Assembly (NCBI RefSeq): GCF_000227135.1
Contig: NC_018260.1
Coordinates: forward strand, 801,201 to 865,200
Length of the DNA: 64,000 bases
Source of the DNA: Leishmania donovani
Lineage: Eukaryota; Euglenozoa; Kinetoplastea; Trypanosomatida; Trypanosomatidae
Direction: 5' to 3'
Part shown: positions 31,304-41,768 of the stretch, one piece after another
How positions within the stretch are numbered: the first letter of the stretch is position 1
Layout: every line of letters starts with the position of its first letter
Position numbers and translations under genes: made by a program
The notes under the pieces: generated by a model
What the model saw: only the letters and a program-made list of their open reading frames with translations
Databases searched by the model: none
What the model was told of the DNA's origin: nothing

Positions 31304-32615
31304 GCCAACGCCGGGCTCGGCGGCTTTTGTTTTCCCTTGTCTTGTTGATCTGTCGGGCCTTCCCTTTTCGCTCTCGGTTCTTTATGCGCATACACGAATG
31401 GCACCTCGTGAGTGCGCCGTGTATGCCCCTGGGCGGTGCGAGCGCGCGCGCGTCATCGTCGTCATCGTCGTACGCATTGGACCCCTTTTTTGTGTCTGTT
31501 CAGATTATGTGTCTCATCTCTCCTACTGTGGCTGCTCTCGATGCACCATTCGCCACCACAGTCGTACTCACCCCCTCGCCAACATATGCCTACACGCACT
31601 GCACATGAAGACAACAGTGAGGCATGAGGCGAAAGACCGCGAGGAGCCAAAACAAAATGAGGCGCCCCCTCTTACGCACCAGCCACGCGAGTCACTCACC
31701 ACGCATACGTGCACGCAAGGTAGGCGACTGACTCTCCGTGCACCGAGCATCGTATTGGACGCCGTGTGCCGGGTGGCTGCGTGGGCGGTGCCATGCATGC
31801 GGCTATGGCAGGCTTTGCCTTCTCCGCCTCCTTCTACGTCTTTGCCCTTGTGATTGTGTACGAGCTGCGTCTCTGTTTTGTTCTCTCCGGTGACTGAGGC
31901 GGCGCACTGCTGTGCTGGCGCGCCTAGGGCTGCCATCGCACCGCGCGATGTGGGGTCTGCGACAGGCCGGGTAGCATGGAGCTGGCCTCGTTGAAGCGAC
32001 AGAACGGTGTGCTTTCTCTTCGTGCAAGGCGTGCTGCCACTAGAAGCTGCTGAGTTGGTAAGGCACGAGGAAAAGGATGAACGTAGTCGTTGGCCCTGAG
32101 TGACGCACTCACAGGAGAGCGAGTGGAGGATTTGGGGAGCATGAGGGAGAGGACTGCCGCGTTGTCGAGTTATCGAGGGTCGGCATTGCTTAATACCGCA
32201 ACGATGCACTGTGTTCGACGAGTTGGCAGTATGCTTCGTCTCCACGTCGCTTCCCTCCTTTTTTCACCACGCGCGAAGCTCCAGCACGTGAGCACGGGGC
32301 CGCTGTAACAGCGGCATGAAATTTGGGACATCAGTGGTGACTCTCTCGCTTGCCGCCTTCACCTTTGCTCTCTTCGTTGATGTTTGCGCGTCTTCTTCTG
32401 CGCCAATGAGCCACACGCAAGCACTTCCCATCCACGCACCATTCGCAGCACGAGGCGTATGGGTCGGAGAGAGGCACAGAATACATCGCATCTTAGACAT
32501 AACAGACACGCATGCACACACATACACACACACACACGCACAGACACAGACAAACCCATTTATTCTTGTCGCTTCAAGAGAAATAGGCAAGGTGCCCGTA
32601 GACTGAGTCGCTATC
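31304..32615. other. Intergenic region, copper ATPase to histidine-phosphatase gene
   Basis: Mixed-composition non-coding DNA. A CA-rich degenerate repeat lies at 32512-32550. A moderate acceptor candidate is a poly-Y stretch at 32340-32404 with AG at 32409-32410. The minus-strand ORFs here (for example 31568-32245) do not look coding. Confidence 0.55.
32512..32550. repeat. Degenerate (CA)n repeat
   Basis: CA units interrupted by TA, GA and CGCA units, in the presumed 5' flank of the next gene. Confidence 0.7.
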
Positions 32616-34124
32616 ATGTGGTGGACAGCGGCGCGCAGGCGCCTCTACTACCCGAACCAAATCTTCATCAGCAAAGACAACCGCCGCATTGAAAATTCGT
32701 GGCTGCCGCGGCGGCTCCTCCTCGTGCGCCACGGCGAGTCGGAGGCAAATGTCAACCGGGAGGTGTACAGCAACACGCCAGACTGGAAGATCCCGCTGAC
32801 GGCGCTCGGCCGGGAGCAGGCGTACGACTGCGGCAAGCGACTCCGCAACATCATCCAGGGGGAGAAGCTGTACATCTACTACTCTCCGTACGCTCGCACT
32901 AGGCAGACCCTGAGCGAGATCCGCCGAAGCTTCGACGAGTCGCAGATCCAGGGCGAACGCGAGGATGAGCGGCTGCGCGAGCAAGAGATGGGCAACTACC
33001 AGCCCTTGCAGGATATGGACGCGACATGGGCTGCGCGCCACGCCTTTGGGCGATTGTACTATCGCTTTCCGTTTGGGGAGAGCGGCGCCGATGTCGGCGA
33101 TCGCGTCTCTGGCTTCTTCGACTCCCTCCTGCGCGAGAGCATCGGCTTGACGGTGCCGAACATGAACGAATGCGTTGTGCAAGGCGCACGAGAGGGGCTT
33201 GGCGGCCTAGATCTCGGCCTGTGGAGTACTGGCGTCGATAACGTTCCAGGCAGCTCTTGCGGTTGCTCCGCGTCGTCGTCACAGGGAGGCCCTGCGGCAT
33301 CGTCGACGGGAAGCGAGTCTGCGCCGCCGTCGTGGACACCGTCGCCCCACCACGCCACGACGTCTTCCACCGGCCTGCGGAGGACGATCCGGCGTACATC
33401 TCCGCACCACCCGCTGCCTCTATCGGGCCTTGGCGAGGTCGAAGCCCGCGGCGTCCTACCGCTGAACGACCATGGCGCCAGCGCCGGCGAAGATCAAAAT
33501 GTTCTGATCATCGCACACGGGCTCCTTATCCGTCTTTTCATTGGCCGCTGGTTCCGTGTGCCGATGGAGGTCTTTGAGACGATGTGCAACCCGCCCAACT
33601 GCGCCATCATTGTGCTGGAGCGCGACGACCGACTCGGCCGCCTCGTCATGACGGACATCAGCAAGAGTCTGTTTGGTAGCGACCCGCTGCTGCAGATGAT
33701 GCGCTTTGACGGCCACGAGGACACTCGCTGGTACCGTGAAAAGTTCCTCGGCATTGTGGACCCCACAAAGGCCGCGGAGGAGGCGGTGGCCGAGGATGAT
33801 GACGAGAACCATTATTCCATGTCAAACGCGCACAACAGCGGCGTCGGGGCCCCGGCCCCACCGCCACGACAACGCAAGCCCTCCACGTCGGCGGCAACAC
33901 GGTCTTCTCCATCGACAAGCGCACCTGCATCAGGTACTAGTACTAGCAGCGCCGAGAGCGCGGACGCTTCAGCCTCTACAGCAGGGCACGCCGCGCTAGC
34001 TGCACGAGACCGCACTACCCAGTCCAAATGCCCTCATCCTTGCATGGACTGTACACCAAATCGCGACTACATGAAGTTCTGTCGAGACGCTGATGATACC
34101 CCAACGATGGGTTCGGTGGATTAG
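32616..34124 (+). CDS. Histidine-phosphatase (phosphoglycerate-mutase-like) protein, active site intact
   Basis: The 502-residue product starts at the ATG at 32616. LLLVRHGESEANVN carries the phospho-accepting H39. SPYARTRQT supplies the second arginine, FPFGESGADV the acidic residue, and IIAHGLLIRLFI the second histidine H301. These are the full catalytic set of the histidine phosphatase superfamily, branch 1. An S/P/T-rich insertion of about 110 residues (roughly 190-290) separates the two halves of the active site. The C-terminal 130 residues are low-complexity. Conventional phosphoglycerate mutase is shorter and lacks these insertions, so this is more likely a phosphatase of unknown substrate. 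The next gene is a paralogue: both share T-P-D-W-[KR]-I-P-L, Y-Y-S-P-Y and FYRFPFGESGADV. Confidence 0.85.
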   Translation: MWWTAARRRLYYPNQIFISKDNRRIENSWLPRRLLLVRHGESEANVNREVYSNTPDWKIPLTALGREQAYDCGKRLRNIIQGEKLYIYYSPYARTRQTLSEIRRSFDESQIQGEREDERLREQEMGNYQPLQDMDATWAARHAFGRLYYRFPFGESGADVGDRVSGFFDSLLRESIGLTVPNMNECVVQGAREGLGGLDLGLWSTGVDNVPGSSCGCSASSSQGGPAASSTGSESAPPSWTPSPHHATTSSTGLRRTIRRTSPHHPLPLSGLGEVEARGVLPLNDHGASAGEDQNVLIIAHGLLIRLFIGRWFRVPMEVFETMCNPPNCAIIVLERDDRLGRLVMTDISKSLFGSDPLLQMMRFDGHEDTRWYREKFLGIVDPTKAAEEAVAEDDDENHYSMSNAHNSGVGAPAPPPRQRKPSTSAATRSSPSTSAPASGTSTSSAESADASASTAGHAALAARDRTTQSKCPHPCMDCTPNRDYMKFCRDADDTPTMGSVD

Positions 34125-35773
34125 TCGCTGCTACGTCACTTGCTGCATCGTTTTCTTTTTTTCGCGCTCGGTTTTCACCGTCGATCGATGCCATTTTTAC
34201 CCGCGAGTGCTGCAAAGGGAAGGAGGTCTTTGACCGCTTCACACGTGCGCACCTGTAAAGCGAGCGGCCGATCCCTCCCTCAGCTTCGTCGCGCCCCGCT
34301 TTCTCTATTCCCCCCCCTCCTCCCCCCGCGCCGCGCTGCGTTCGCGTAGGCGCACACGTGTTTCTGCCGCATGTCGATACAATGACCCTTCCTCTGATGC
34401 TTTTGCCTTATTTCGCTTGTTGCTGTGCGGAGCTTGGGTGTGCACGAGAACTTCGCCGCCACTGCTTTTCAAACGACGCCGGAAGAAAAGAAAGAGAGCT
34501 CTAGCGGCAGCAACAGGCAGAAAACATTGGAAAGGAAGCTAAGCGTCGCTGCGCTGCTGGCTTGCGAGGGCAAGAAGGCTCCCCTAGCTTGAAGGCACCC
34601 ATACGACAAGGGCGCGCATGCACACACCTCCACTTTCCCTCCGGTGTAGTGTGTTTCTGTTCTATCCAGCATACAGATGTAGAGTAGCCGAAACGGTTCC
34701 CTCCCCGCTGCCACCCCAGGCAAGCCTCCCTCCTCTTCGCCAACCCTCTCCACTTGCGGGGAGGGGCACATACACAGGCTCCTCCTATGCAAGGATGTCG
34801 TCTCCCTTTCTCTGCCTCTTTCCTTCATGCGCGCCGGCTCTTCTTCGTCTGGTTCTCTTTCTGTGTCTCTCGTGCCTTTTGCCCATTTGCGTTGGCATCA
34901 GTTTTTCCTCTACCTCCTCCTCGTGTGCCGCACGCATATACACACACGTACACACATACACACGCACAGTCTCTCGCTCTCTGCTTGAGGAGGCCTCGCT
35001 CTGTGTGTCTCTGCCACTCTCCATCCTCTCTTGCGCCTCTTCGTCGGCATCCTCCGTCTTCTCTCTCTATTACACGAGCTTCACCGCTTTCGTGCTTTCG
35101 TACGCCTGCGTGTTTTCTTTTACGAGCAGTAGTCAACTACCCTTCGCCTCCCCTTCCTTCCGCAGACACATTCCTCGGGCCTGTCTCGCTGCCTCTCTCG
35201 TTTTTTTCCTTTGTCGCTTTATTCTTTTTTTTTTCTGTAGTTGTTGCTGTGGTTGTGGTGACCGTGCGTTGTGCCTTTCTTTGCTTCCCCCCGTTTTTTT
35301 TTCGCCTTGCGGCTCACTCACGCCTGTGATAGCGCTTCTCCCTCCTTCTTTCCTCTGTCCGTCTGCCTGAACATTTTTTTCCTTGTGGCGTGATTCGGCG
35401 TCTTCGCACTCCGCTGTGCGCATCGACGCGTGCACGTCCACTAACGGAGAGAGATCGTACGACGTGCGTGTTCTCCCGCCAGATTTGACGGGCTCGCATT
35501 GCCTTTGCTAGTTATATATATCTATATATCTATCTATCTATATATATATATATAGATATATAGATATATTTCACCCTCGTGCGCGCAACCTGCTTCTTTG
35601 CTGCGCGCCCGATTGTCTTGCCAGTCTCGTCTCCGTCGTCTGCCGCCTGGCGGGACACCAGCTTTGCGTGCTCCTGCACTCGCGTTTTTGGGCGCTCGTG
35701 CGAGTGCGTTAGTGCGGGGTTTCTGTGTGCACCGCGCAAGTACACCAGAAAAAGAAAAAAAAAACAGTAGAAC
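34125..35773. other. Intergenic region between the two histidine-phosphatase paralogues
   Basis: C-rich runs near 34303-34330 are followed by long T/C-rich sequence (34800-35400) and a TA/CTAT microsatellite (35511-35571). A candidate acceptor is the tract at 35588-35620 with AG at 35623-35624. Nothing coding is supported. Confidence 0.55.
35511..35571. repeat. (TA)n/(CTAT)n microsatellite
   Basis: About 60 bases of alternating TA, CTAT and GATA units, partly self-complementary on one strand. Confidence 0.9.
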
Positions 35774-37636
35774 ATGACAACTTCAACGCACGCTGCACTT
35801 GCGCCGCGTGCGCTACGGCACGCCCTGACAGCACGTGCAAGTGCTCCTCGACTGCCGAGCGGGGCATCGCCGTGCTGCTGCCACGGCGCTTTTCGAGCAG
35901 CCCGCATGGTGTGGGTCGGTGTGGCTGCGTCGCTGATGCCTGTGACACTCGCTTCTTCGCATCGGTGCGCATCTTCGAAAGGATTCTCGAAGAACGACAC
36001 GCCATCACCGCCACCGCCACCGGTGCCGCCGTCTTCTGCTGTGCCGCAGGATACGGCGACACCCGGCTGGATTGCGACTCGCAAGCCAAATGGCGAGCAG
36101 CGCATGTCCATTTCGATTCGCAGCACCGCGCAACGACAGCTTGCACGTCGACAACCGCCGACAACCTCATCGAGCTCTGCTTCCCTACCTCGGGCTGCGT
36201 TTGCTCCGGCGAGCCGCCCCGCCTCTGCTGTTGAGGCAACGCCCGAGCCAGCCTCGTCGTCCCAGGTCCCAGAAAAGCAGGAAGCCGCGTCAAAGGCGAT
36301 CCTTGATAATGCACGTTCTTCCTCTTGCGCTGCCGCACCGCCGCCGTTTTCCGCCAGCAGCGATCAGCGCTCTAATCAGAACAACAAGTGTATCCACGAC
36401 ACACCCACTCTGACGTCTAAGCCTCCGCCACCGACGTCTTCCGCTTCATCAAGGGGCGCAGCGGCTCCGTCATCGCCACCCTCAGCGCCATCTTCAACCA
36501 CCGGCACACCAAGAAGCGGTCATGACGCTGAGCCGGAGTGTCCTCACGACGCGGCGTCGTCCACTGCATCCCCTTCTGCAGCGGGGTCGTCGGCGGTCGC
36601 CAGTTCGCAAAGGACAGCCGCGCCGCACTCGCTGCTTTACTCGGTGTCCCGTTTCACAGAGCCCGTCAAGCGCATTATTCTAATCCGGAACGGCCGCAGC
36701 GAGGCCAATGAAGATGTGAGGGCGTACGTGCAGACACCAGACTGGCGCATTCCATTGGTAGAGGAGGGAAAGCGCGAGGCGATCGCGGCGGGGCGCGCGC
36801 TGAGCGAGCTCATCGGCGATGATCCCGTGTACTTTTACTACTCTCCGTACATCCGATCGCGGCAGTCGCTGCGATACGTGCTGCAGGGCTTTGATGAGGC
36901 CCGATTAAGTGGGCTGTCACACACGCAGGAGTGGTGGGAGGATGAAGAAACCGCCGGTGTCGCATCAGCGGCAGCGGCTGCAGAGTCTTTGACGCTTAAG
37001 TGCGCCACCGCATCAGCGGACGAGGCGGGCGCGCCACCTCTACTCGCCCCGGCTCCATCAGCGATCTCTACCAACGCGACTTCTTCAGACGCGCAGTGTT
37101 GCTTCCATCGCGACCCATCTCTTGTGCTGAACAGAGGAACGAGCAACAACATCATTGGCGTCCGCGAAGATGTGCGTCTTCGAGACGGCGACATTGGCCG
37201 CTACACGAGCGCCGACGAGCTCATGCACCACCTTGTGGAGCGTGAACGATACGGCAGGTTCTTCTACCGCTTCCCCTTTGGCGAGAGCGGCGCGGACGTC
37301 TGCGACCGTGTCACCTCCTTCCTCGATGCGTTTCAGCGCGAGCGGGTCGAGTTTCCGATGGACACAAGCGTCGTCATCATCACCCATGGGCTGACGATGC
37401 GCATGTTTATCAAGCGCTGGTTCTACCTCACGGTGGAGACGTTTCACAAGATGAAGTCGCCACCGCCTGGGTCGTTGTGCACGTTGACTCGCTTGCACCA
37501 CCGCAGCTGCTTCCGCCTGGACGAATGCTGCGTGGAGTCGATGAACCTGCCGTTGTCGCTGAACGAGTTCAACGGATACAAGTATCGCAACAAGCAGCTG
37601 CTGGGCTCCATGAGCTCCGGTGCCCCGTATATGTGA
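35774..37636 (+). CDS. Histidine-phosphatase paralogue lacking the catalytic histidine (predicted pseudoenzyme)
   Basis: The 620-residue product starts at the ATG at 35774. The N-terminus (MTTSTHAALAPRALRHALTA, then more R/S/A) is basic without acids, like a mitochondrial targeting sequence. About 250 low-complexity S/P/A residues follow. The phosphatase-like domain starts near residue 295. Where the family has R-H-G-E, this protein has RNGR: the nucleophile histidine is N306 and the next conserved acid is R308. The remaining site is kept: SPYIRSRQS, FPFGESGADV and ITHG (H538). A 100-residue insertion follows the SPYIRSRQS region. The adjacent upstream gene is the catalytically complete paralogue, so this arose by tandem duplication. 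Without the phospho-accepting histidine it should not act as a phosphatase; a scaffold or regulatory role is inferred. Confidence 0.85.
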   Translation: MTTSTHAALAPRALRHALTARASAPRLPSGASPCCCHGAFRAARMVWVGVAASLMPVTLASSHRCASSKGFSKNDTPSPPPPPVPPSSAVPQDTATPGWIATRKPNGEQRMSISIRSTAQRQLARRQPPTTSSSSASLPRAAFAPASRPASAVEATPEPASSSQVPEKQEAASKAILDNARSSSCAAAPPPFSASSDQRSNQNNKCIHDTPTLTSKPPPPTSSASSRGAAAPSSPPSAPSSTTGTPRSGHDAEPECPHDAASSTASPSAAGSSAVASSQRTAAPHSLLYSVSRFTEPVKRIILIRNGRSEANEDVRAYVQTPDWRIPLVEEGKREAIAAGRALSELIGDDPVYFYYSPYIRSRQSLRYVLQGFDEARLSGLSHTQEWWEDEETAGVASAAAAAESLTLKCATASADEAGAPPLLAPAPSAISTNATSSDAQCCFHRDPSLVLNRGTSNNIIGVREDVRLRDGDIGRYTSADELMHHLVERERYGRFFYRFPFGESGADVCDRVTSFLDAFQRERVEFPMDTSVVIITHGLTMRMFIKRWFYLTVETFHKMKSPPPGSLCTLTRLHHRSCFRLDECCVESMNLPLSLNEFNGYKYRNKQLLGSMSSGAPYM

Positions 37637-39184
37637 ATCCTCGCGTGCCGCGGCAGTGCCCATCTACGTGTTTGTCTGCGTCTCTCCCTCCCCTACCATA
37701 CGGACGGTCAACTACATGAGCGACTTTCGTTTTGCTTGGGATGGCGGCCGTGTATAGGGAGGCGGAGTCCCGGCAGAGGGCGTCTTGAGTAGATGAGCGA
37801 CGGCAGTGGGGGGAGAGGCGGAGGCGCTGGGCATCGCGTCCATTCGCCTCACTCACTTGAGCGACTGGCATGCCCACCGTTTTCTTTGTCTGCGCGTGCT
37901 TCTCCTCGTCGCGCATCTACGCAAGACGGGGGCTGGAGGGCAAGGGAAGAAGGAAGAGTGGGTGTGGGTGTGGGCTAGGCAGGGATGGAGGTCCGTGATG
38001 GTGCTGCTGGACGTTGTCCTCCCTCCCTCTATCCGTTTCACTCCCTCATTCCTGCCTTCCACCGCCGCCACTCGCCCTTTCGTACCTCCCACCCGGTATT
38101 GCCTTCAGCGGCCATCACTCGTCTCCAAGTCTCTTCTCGCCATGGTGCTCTGTTTCTCCCTTTTTTTGTCTTTGTTGCTTTCTGCCCTTTTCTCTTTCGG
38201 TTTGCAATGCTGCGCGCGCACCCTCCTGGTGGGCTTCCTTCCGTTCTTTTTTTTTTTGCACACCGCTGGACGAGTCCAGGGACGCACTACGAACAAGCGA
38301 AGCGTAGATGAGCGAAAAGAAATGTGCGTGTGCGCGCGAGGAGGCGCGCGACCGTATACATCCACAGTGAGGGAGCCATGATGGGGCGCAGCGTACATCC
38401 AGGGATACATACCCAGAGAGGTGCCCTGACGCACAGAAATGCATGACCATTTGTGCCGTGCCTTTTTTTCTCTCGGCTATGCCGATGTGTTTCTCAACCT
38501 TCTGTGTGCGTCGATGCATGCGTGCGGAAAGGGTTGAGGGGTGACGGTGGCGACTGTGATTTGCTGATCTCACCCTTTGCATTCTCATCGACCGCACCCG
38601 TACGCTAATTTTCATTGACCCTCGCCGGTGACTACACGCACGTGCGCGCGCGCAATAGAGAGACAGAGGGCAGCCAGAAGCGAAAAGGATGCCTTGCCTC
38701 TGTTGGCAAATGTTCGCCCTTTCCTCAACGACCGCCTCCACCGTCTGCTCGGTGACGGGCGTGCAAAGGTGCAGGTGCCGCCCACCTCACGTTCCCCTCG
38801 TAGAGGCTGTGCATCACTTGGCCGAGCGTGTTGATCGCTTCCACCTCCATTGTGCCATCACTTACTTTGGCTCTCTTTTCGTTATTATCTTGTGGCGTCT
38901 ACCACTCTTACGGCACCCCGTGAAAACGCCATGGCTCGTTCGTTTGTATAATACGTGTAATTGTTTTCTCGCGTCCTCCTTTGTGCGCGTGTCTCACTGA
39001 TGCTCGCGCGCACGCGCACGTCGGCTGCCAGATCCACATACTCGTGAAAGGCGAAGGACATCTTTGAACGCGCGTGCCAAGGTAGGGAGGTACCACACGC
39101 ACCCAGACAGATAGGCACCGACGAGGAGCAGGCTTTATTGTCACAGAGGCGGCAGTACCCACACGACTCGCGCGCCTACGAAAA
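37637..39184. other. Intergenic region, pseudo-phosphatase to zinc-finger gene
   Basis: A G-rich block (37740-37990) is followed by T/C-rich DNA (38010-38270) and mixed sequence. No coding ORF is supported and the acceptor for the next gene is not obvious. Confidence 0.55.
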
Positions 39185-39847
39185 ATGAAGTGTGTCGTCT
39201 GTGACGCAGACAAGGCGGGCTACCGGTGCCGTGCGTGCCGTTCTGCGTACTGTTCTTCGCAGTGCTACAAGAAACACCGCATGCCGAGAGAGGAGGCCGC
39301 GGCGGCGGCGGCGGCAAACTTGAACGCCGCTACATCGTCGTTCGCGCATCTCTGCGAAACCGTCGTGGCCGCTCAGCGGCCACAGAAGGAGCGTGATGAA
39401 AAGCGGCAGCGCACCGAAGCCGAAGCGGACGTCTTCTCAGACGTGTCGCGAGAGAAGGCCGCTGCCGCCGGTGCTGTGCGCCGCTCAGAGAACGACACGC
39501 CGCCGTCATCGACTGCTCCGGCGGTGGAGAACGCTTTGAAAACCGCCACAGGAGCGTCGGAGGCAAACGGGCCCGTCTGTGCTGAACCGCAGCCATCGGC
39601 ACGGATGGAGTACGCCGGGGACGCCGACGCAGTGTACATTCTGCAGGAGAAGCATCTCGGCGCCTTGGCACACGATCCGCGGGTGCGGAGTGCGCTGCGC
39701 AGTCCGTCACTGCAGAAGCTCATCAAAACCGTTGACAGCAGTCGCTCCCGGCTGGACGCGCTGGAGGCGGCGCAGTACAACAACGCCGACTTCAGGGATT
39801 TTTGTGATGCGGTGATGCGCGTGATTGCGGAGGTGGAGGGTCGGTGA
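39185..39847 (+). CDS. HIT-type zinc-finger protein, ZNHIT3/Hit1-like
   Basis: The 220-residue product starts at the ATG at 39185 and has two conserved ends. Residues 3-31 form a zf-HIT: C3, C6, C15, C18, C23, C27 and H31, spaced as in ZNHIT3. The usual eighth ligand, four residues after the histidine, is replaced (R35). Residues about 45-140 are low-complexity and charged. The C-terminus (VYILQEKHLGALAHDPRVRS, then DFRDFCDAVMRVI) matches the C-terminal helical domain of ZNHIT3/Hit1, in which a lysine-leucine pair and R-x-L-x-x-P-x-L-Q motif recur. ZNHIT3 works with NUFIP/Rsa1 in assembling box C/D snoRNPs in the nucleus. Another zf-HIT member is possible, but size and C-terminal match favour ZNHIT3. 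Confidence 0.75.
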   Translation: MKCVVCDADKAGYRCRACRSAYCSSQCYKKHRMPREEAAAAAAANLNAATSSFAHLCETVVAAQRPQKERDEKRQRTEAEADVFSDVSREKAAAAGAVRRSENDTPPSSTAPAVENALKTATGASEANGPVCAEPQPSARMEYAGDADAVYILQEKHLGALAHDPRVRSALRSPSLQKLIKTVDSSRSRLDALEAAQYNNADFRDFCDAVMRVIAEVEGR

Positions 39848-40096
39848 GGGCTCTGCGCGCGACCTCATCCTCGCACAGCAGGGGGCGGACGTTGGTGACA
39901 TGTCTCATTCAAGTAGGAGCAGCTGCTGCGAGGCCCTGGATGGAGAAGAGAGAAGACACAGTCGAGCCTCAGCACATATCTTTGGGCGGAGAGCCGTACT
40001 CCTCTTCATCTCTCTGCCCACATCTCTCACGCTCCTTGCTGCACGCCCGCTTCCATGAAGGATCACGCCACGGCTTTAAAAGCGGGGTAACCTCTT

Positions 40097-40097
<1 letters not shown>

Positions 40098-40130
<33 letters not shown>
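40098..40130. repeat. (CA)n microsatellite
   Basis: About 16 perfect CA units in the 3' flank of the zinc-finger gene. Confidence 0.9.
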
Positions 40131-40136
<6 letters not shown>

Positions 40137-41747
40137 AAAACAAAAAACAACACAAATAACAGTGCTGAAAAGGATGAGATCGCTAGCGCGTACGCGCAAG
40201 GGCGGAAGATATGCGCATATGTACGTGCATGGTCGTCTGTGTCTGTGCTTGCCTTGTAGGCACTGCCACCGAGAGCGGAGGGACGCTTCGGTTGCCGTGC
40301 CGTTGCCACTCTACCGCCTTCCGTGCCCCCGCCCTTCACGCTGATGTGAGCTGACGGTTACTTCTCAACGTGAGAAGCCGTCAAAACAGACGAGAGGGCG
40401 AATGATGCTGAACTGTTCTCTAGCGTCTGCGTTTTCTTGCTGCTCTTCATTCGCCTCTCTCCTGCGCTGACCGACCACTAACTCCACCTCCTCAATCTCT
40501 CGTTGCGTGTCTGCACCTTTTCATACCCGCCAACGCGCATGCGCAACATACGTGGTGCCGCGTGCTGGTTCGATTCTGCATTCCCCCTCCCCACCACCTC
40601 TCCCCTCTCTTGTCTGCATGTGCTCACATTCGTGCACATGGAAAATGAGCGCGTCTCAAAAGCTTGCATATACGCATCCCCCGTCTATTGGCGTAGATCA
40701 CTTTCGTTTTCTTTTTTTCTGCCTGTTACGCCGGCCAGCCCTTCCTCCTTGCAGCACACACGACCTCCACATCGAGGGAGGGACTCTCTTTCTTTTCGAC
40801 ATCGTTACCAGCTGAACGCCCGCTTTCCGTGACGGCACTGGCTCATCTTAGCATTTTCCTCTGTTCCCATTCCACTCCTCCTTTTTTTGCGTTGTCCGAC
40901 GCGCGCCGTCACCCACTCCCGCAAGTACACGGTACACGCCGCGTGACACAGAGCGTAGTATCTCTCTCTCCCTCGCTGTGCGTGTTTCGTGCCCCGTCTC
41001 CATTCTTTGATTCGCACCTCGCCATTGGTGCTCACTACTCGAATTTTTTTTTTGGCCCACTGCTCAAGAGCCAGGCCGCCTGTGTTTCGAACGTTACGAG
41101 CACAACCCGCAAGCATCTTTGTATCGGAGCTAGAGCGAGAGAGAGGGGCAATAGAGAGAGTGAGTGATCAACGCGCGACACAGACGGACTGGTTGCGCAG
41201 GTTCGACACACGGGATAACACACAAAAGACGTGCTAGAGACGCAACGAAACGGTGCCGTGCGAGTGCGAAGAGCAAGCGGGAGATAAGGAAACATCGAAG
41301 AGGAAGAGCGAGAGACACTTGCTTCTGTTGTCCTTGGCGCTCGCGCCGAAAACGACAAAAAACAAATCGAGGGAGAGGACACACACACACGAAAAAGGAG
41401 GAGCGACACAGCGCAGGCGCCATCCTCACCGGCGTTGTCCATAAGCGCAAAACAACAAACGAAAGTGAAGAGAGCCGGCACTGCCCCCCTCCCCCTCGCC
41501 CCGCATCACCTCTCGTTTTTTTTTTTTCAACACCACCTTATCCTGACAACTCGCCTCTTAGTGGTTCAAAGGCCGCGCGTCAAACAACAACAAAATACAA
41601 ACAACCCAACCACAGGAAAAAAAGAGAGCACCCCGCAGAGCACTGTAAGCGTTGGTAGAAAACACACAAACAGTGAATGTTACCAAGTAAGCAGACGCAC
41701 AGGCACGCACGCATACACACATCCCCCAGGTAGGTTGCACAGACACA

Positions 41748-41768
41748 TTATATATATATATATATATA
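41748..41768. repeat. (TA)n microsatellite
   Basis: About ten TA units within the A-rich part of the 5.2 kb intergenic region. Confidence 0.9.

Noticed and set aside
40560..40590. tRNA-like GGTTCGATTC box
   Set aside because: The T-arm stem does not pair and no acceptor or anticodon arm fits around it.
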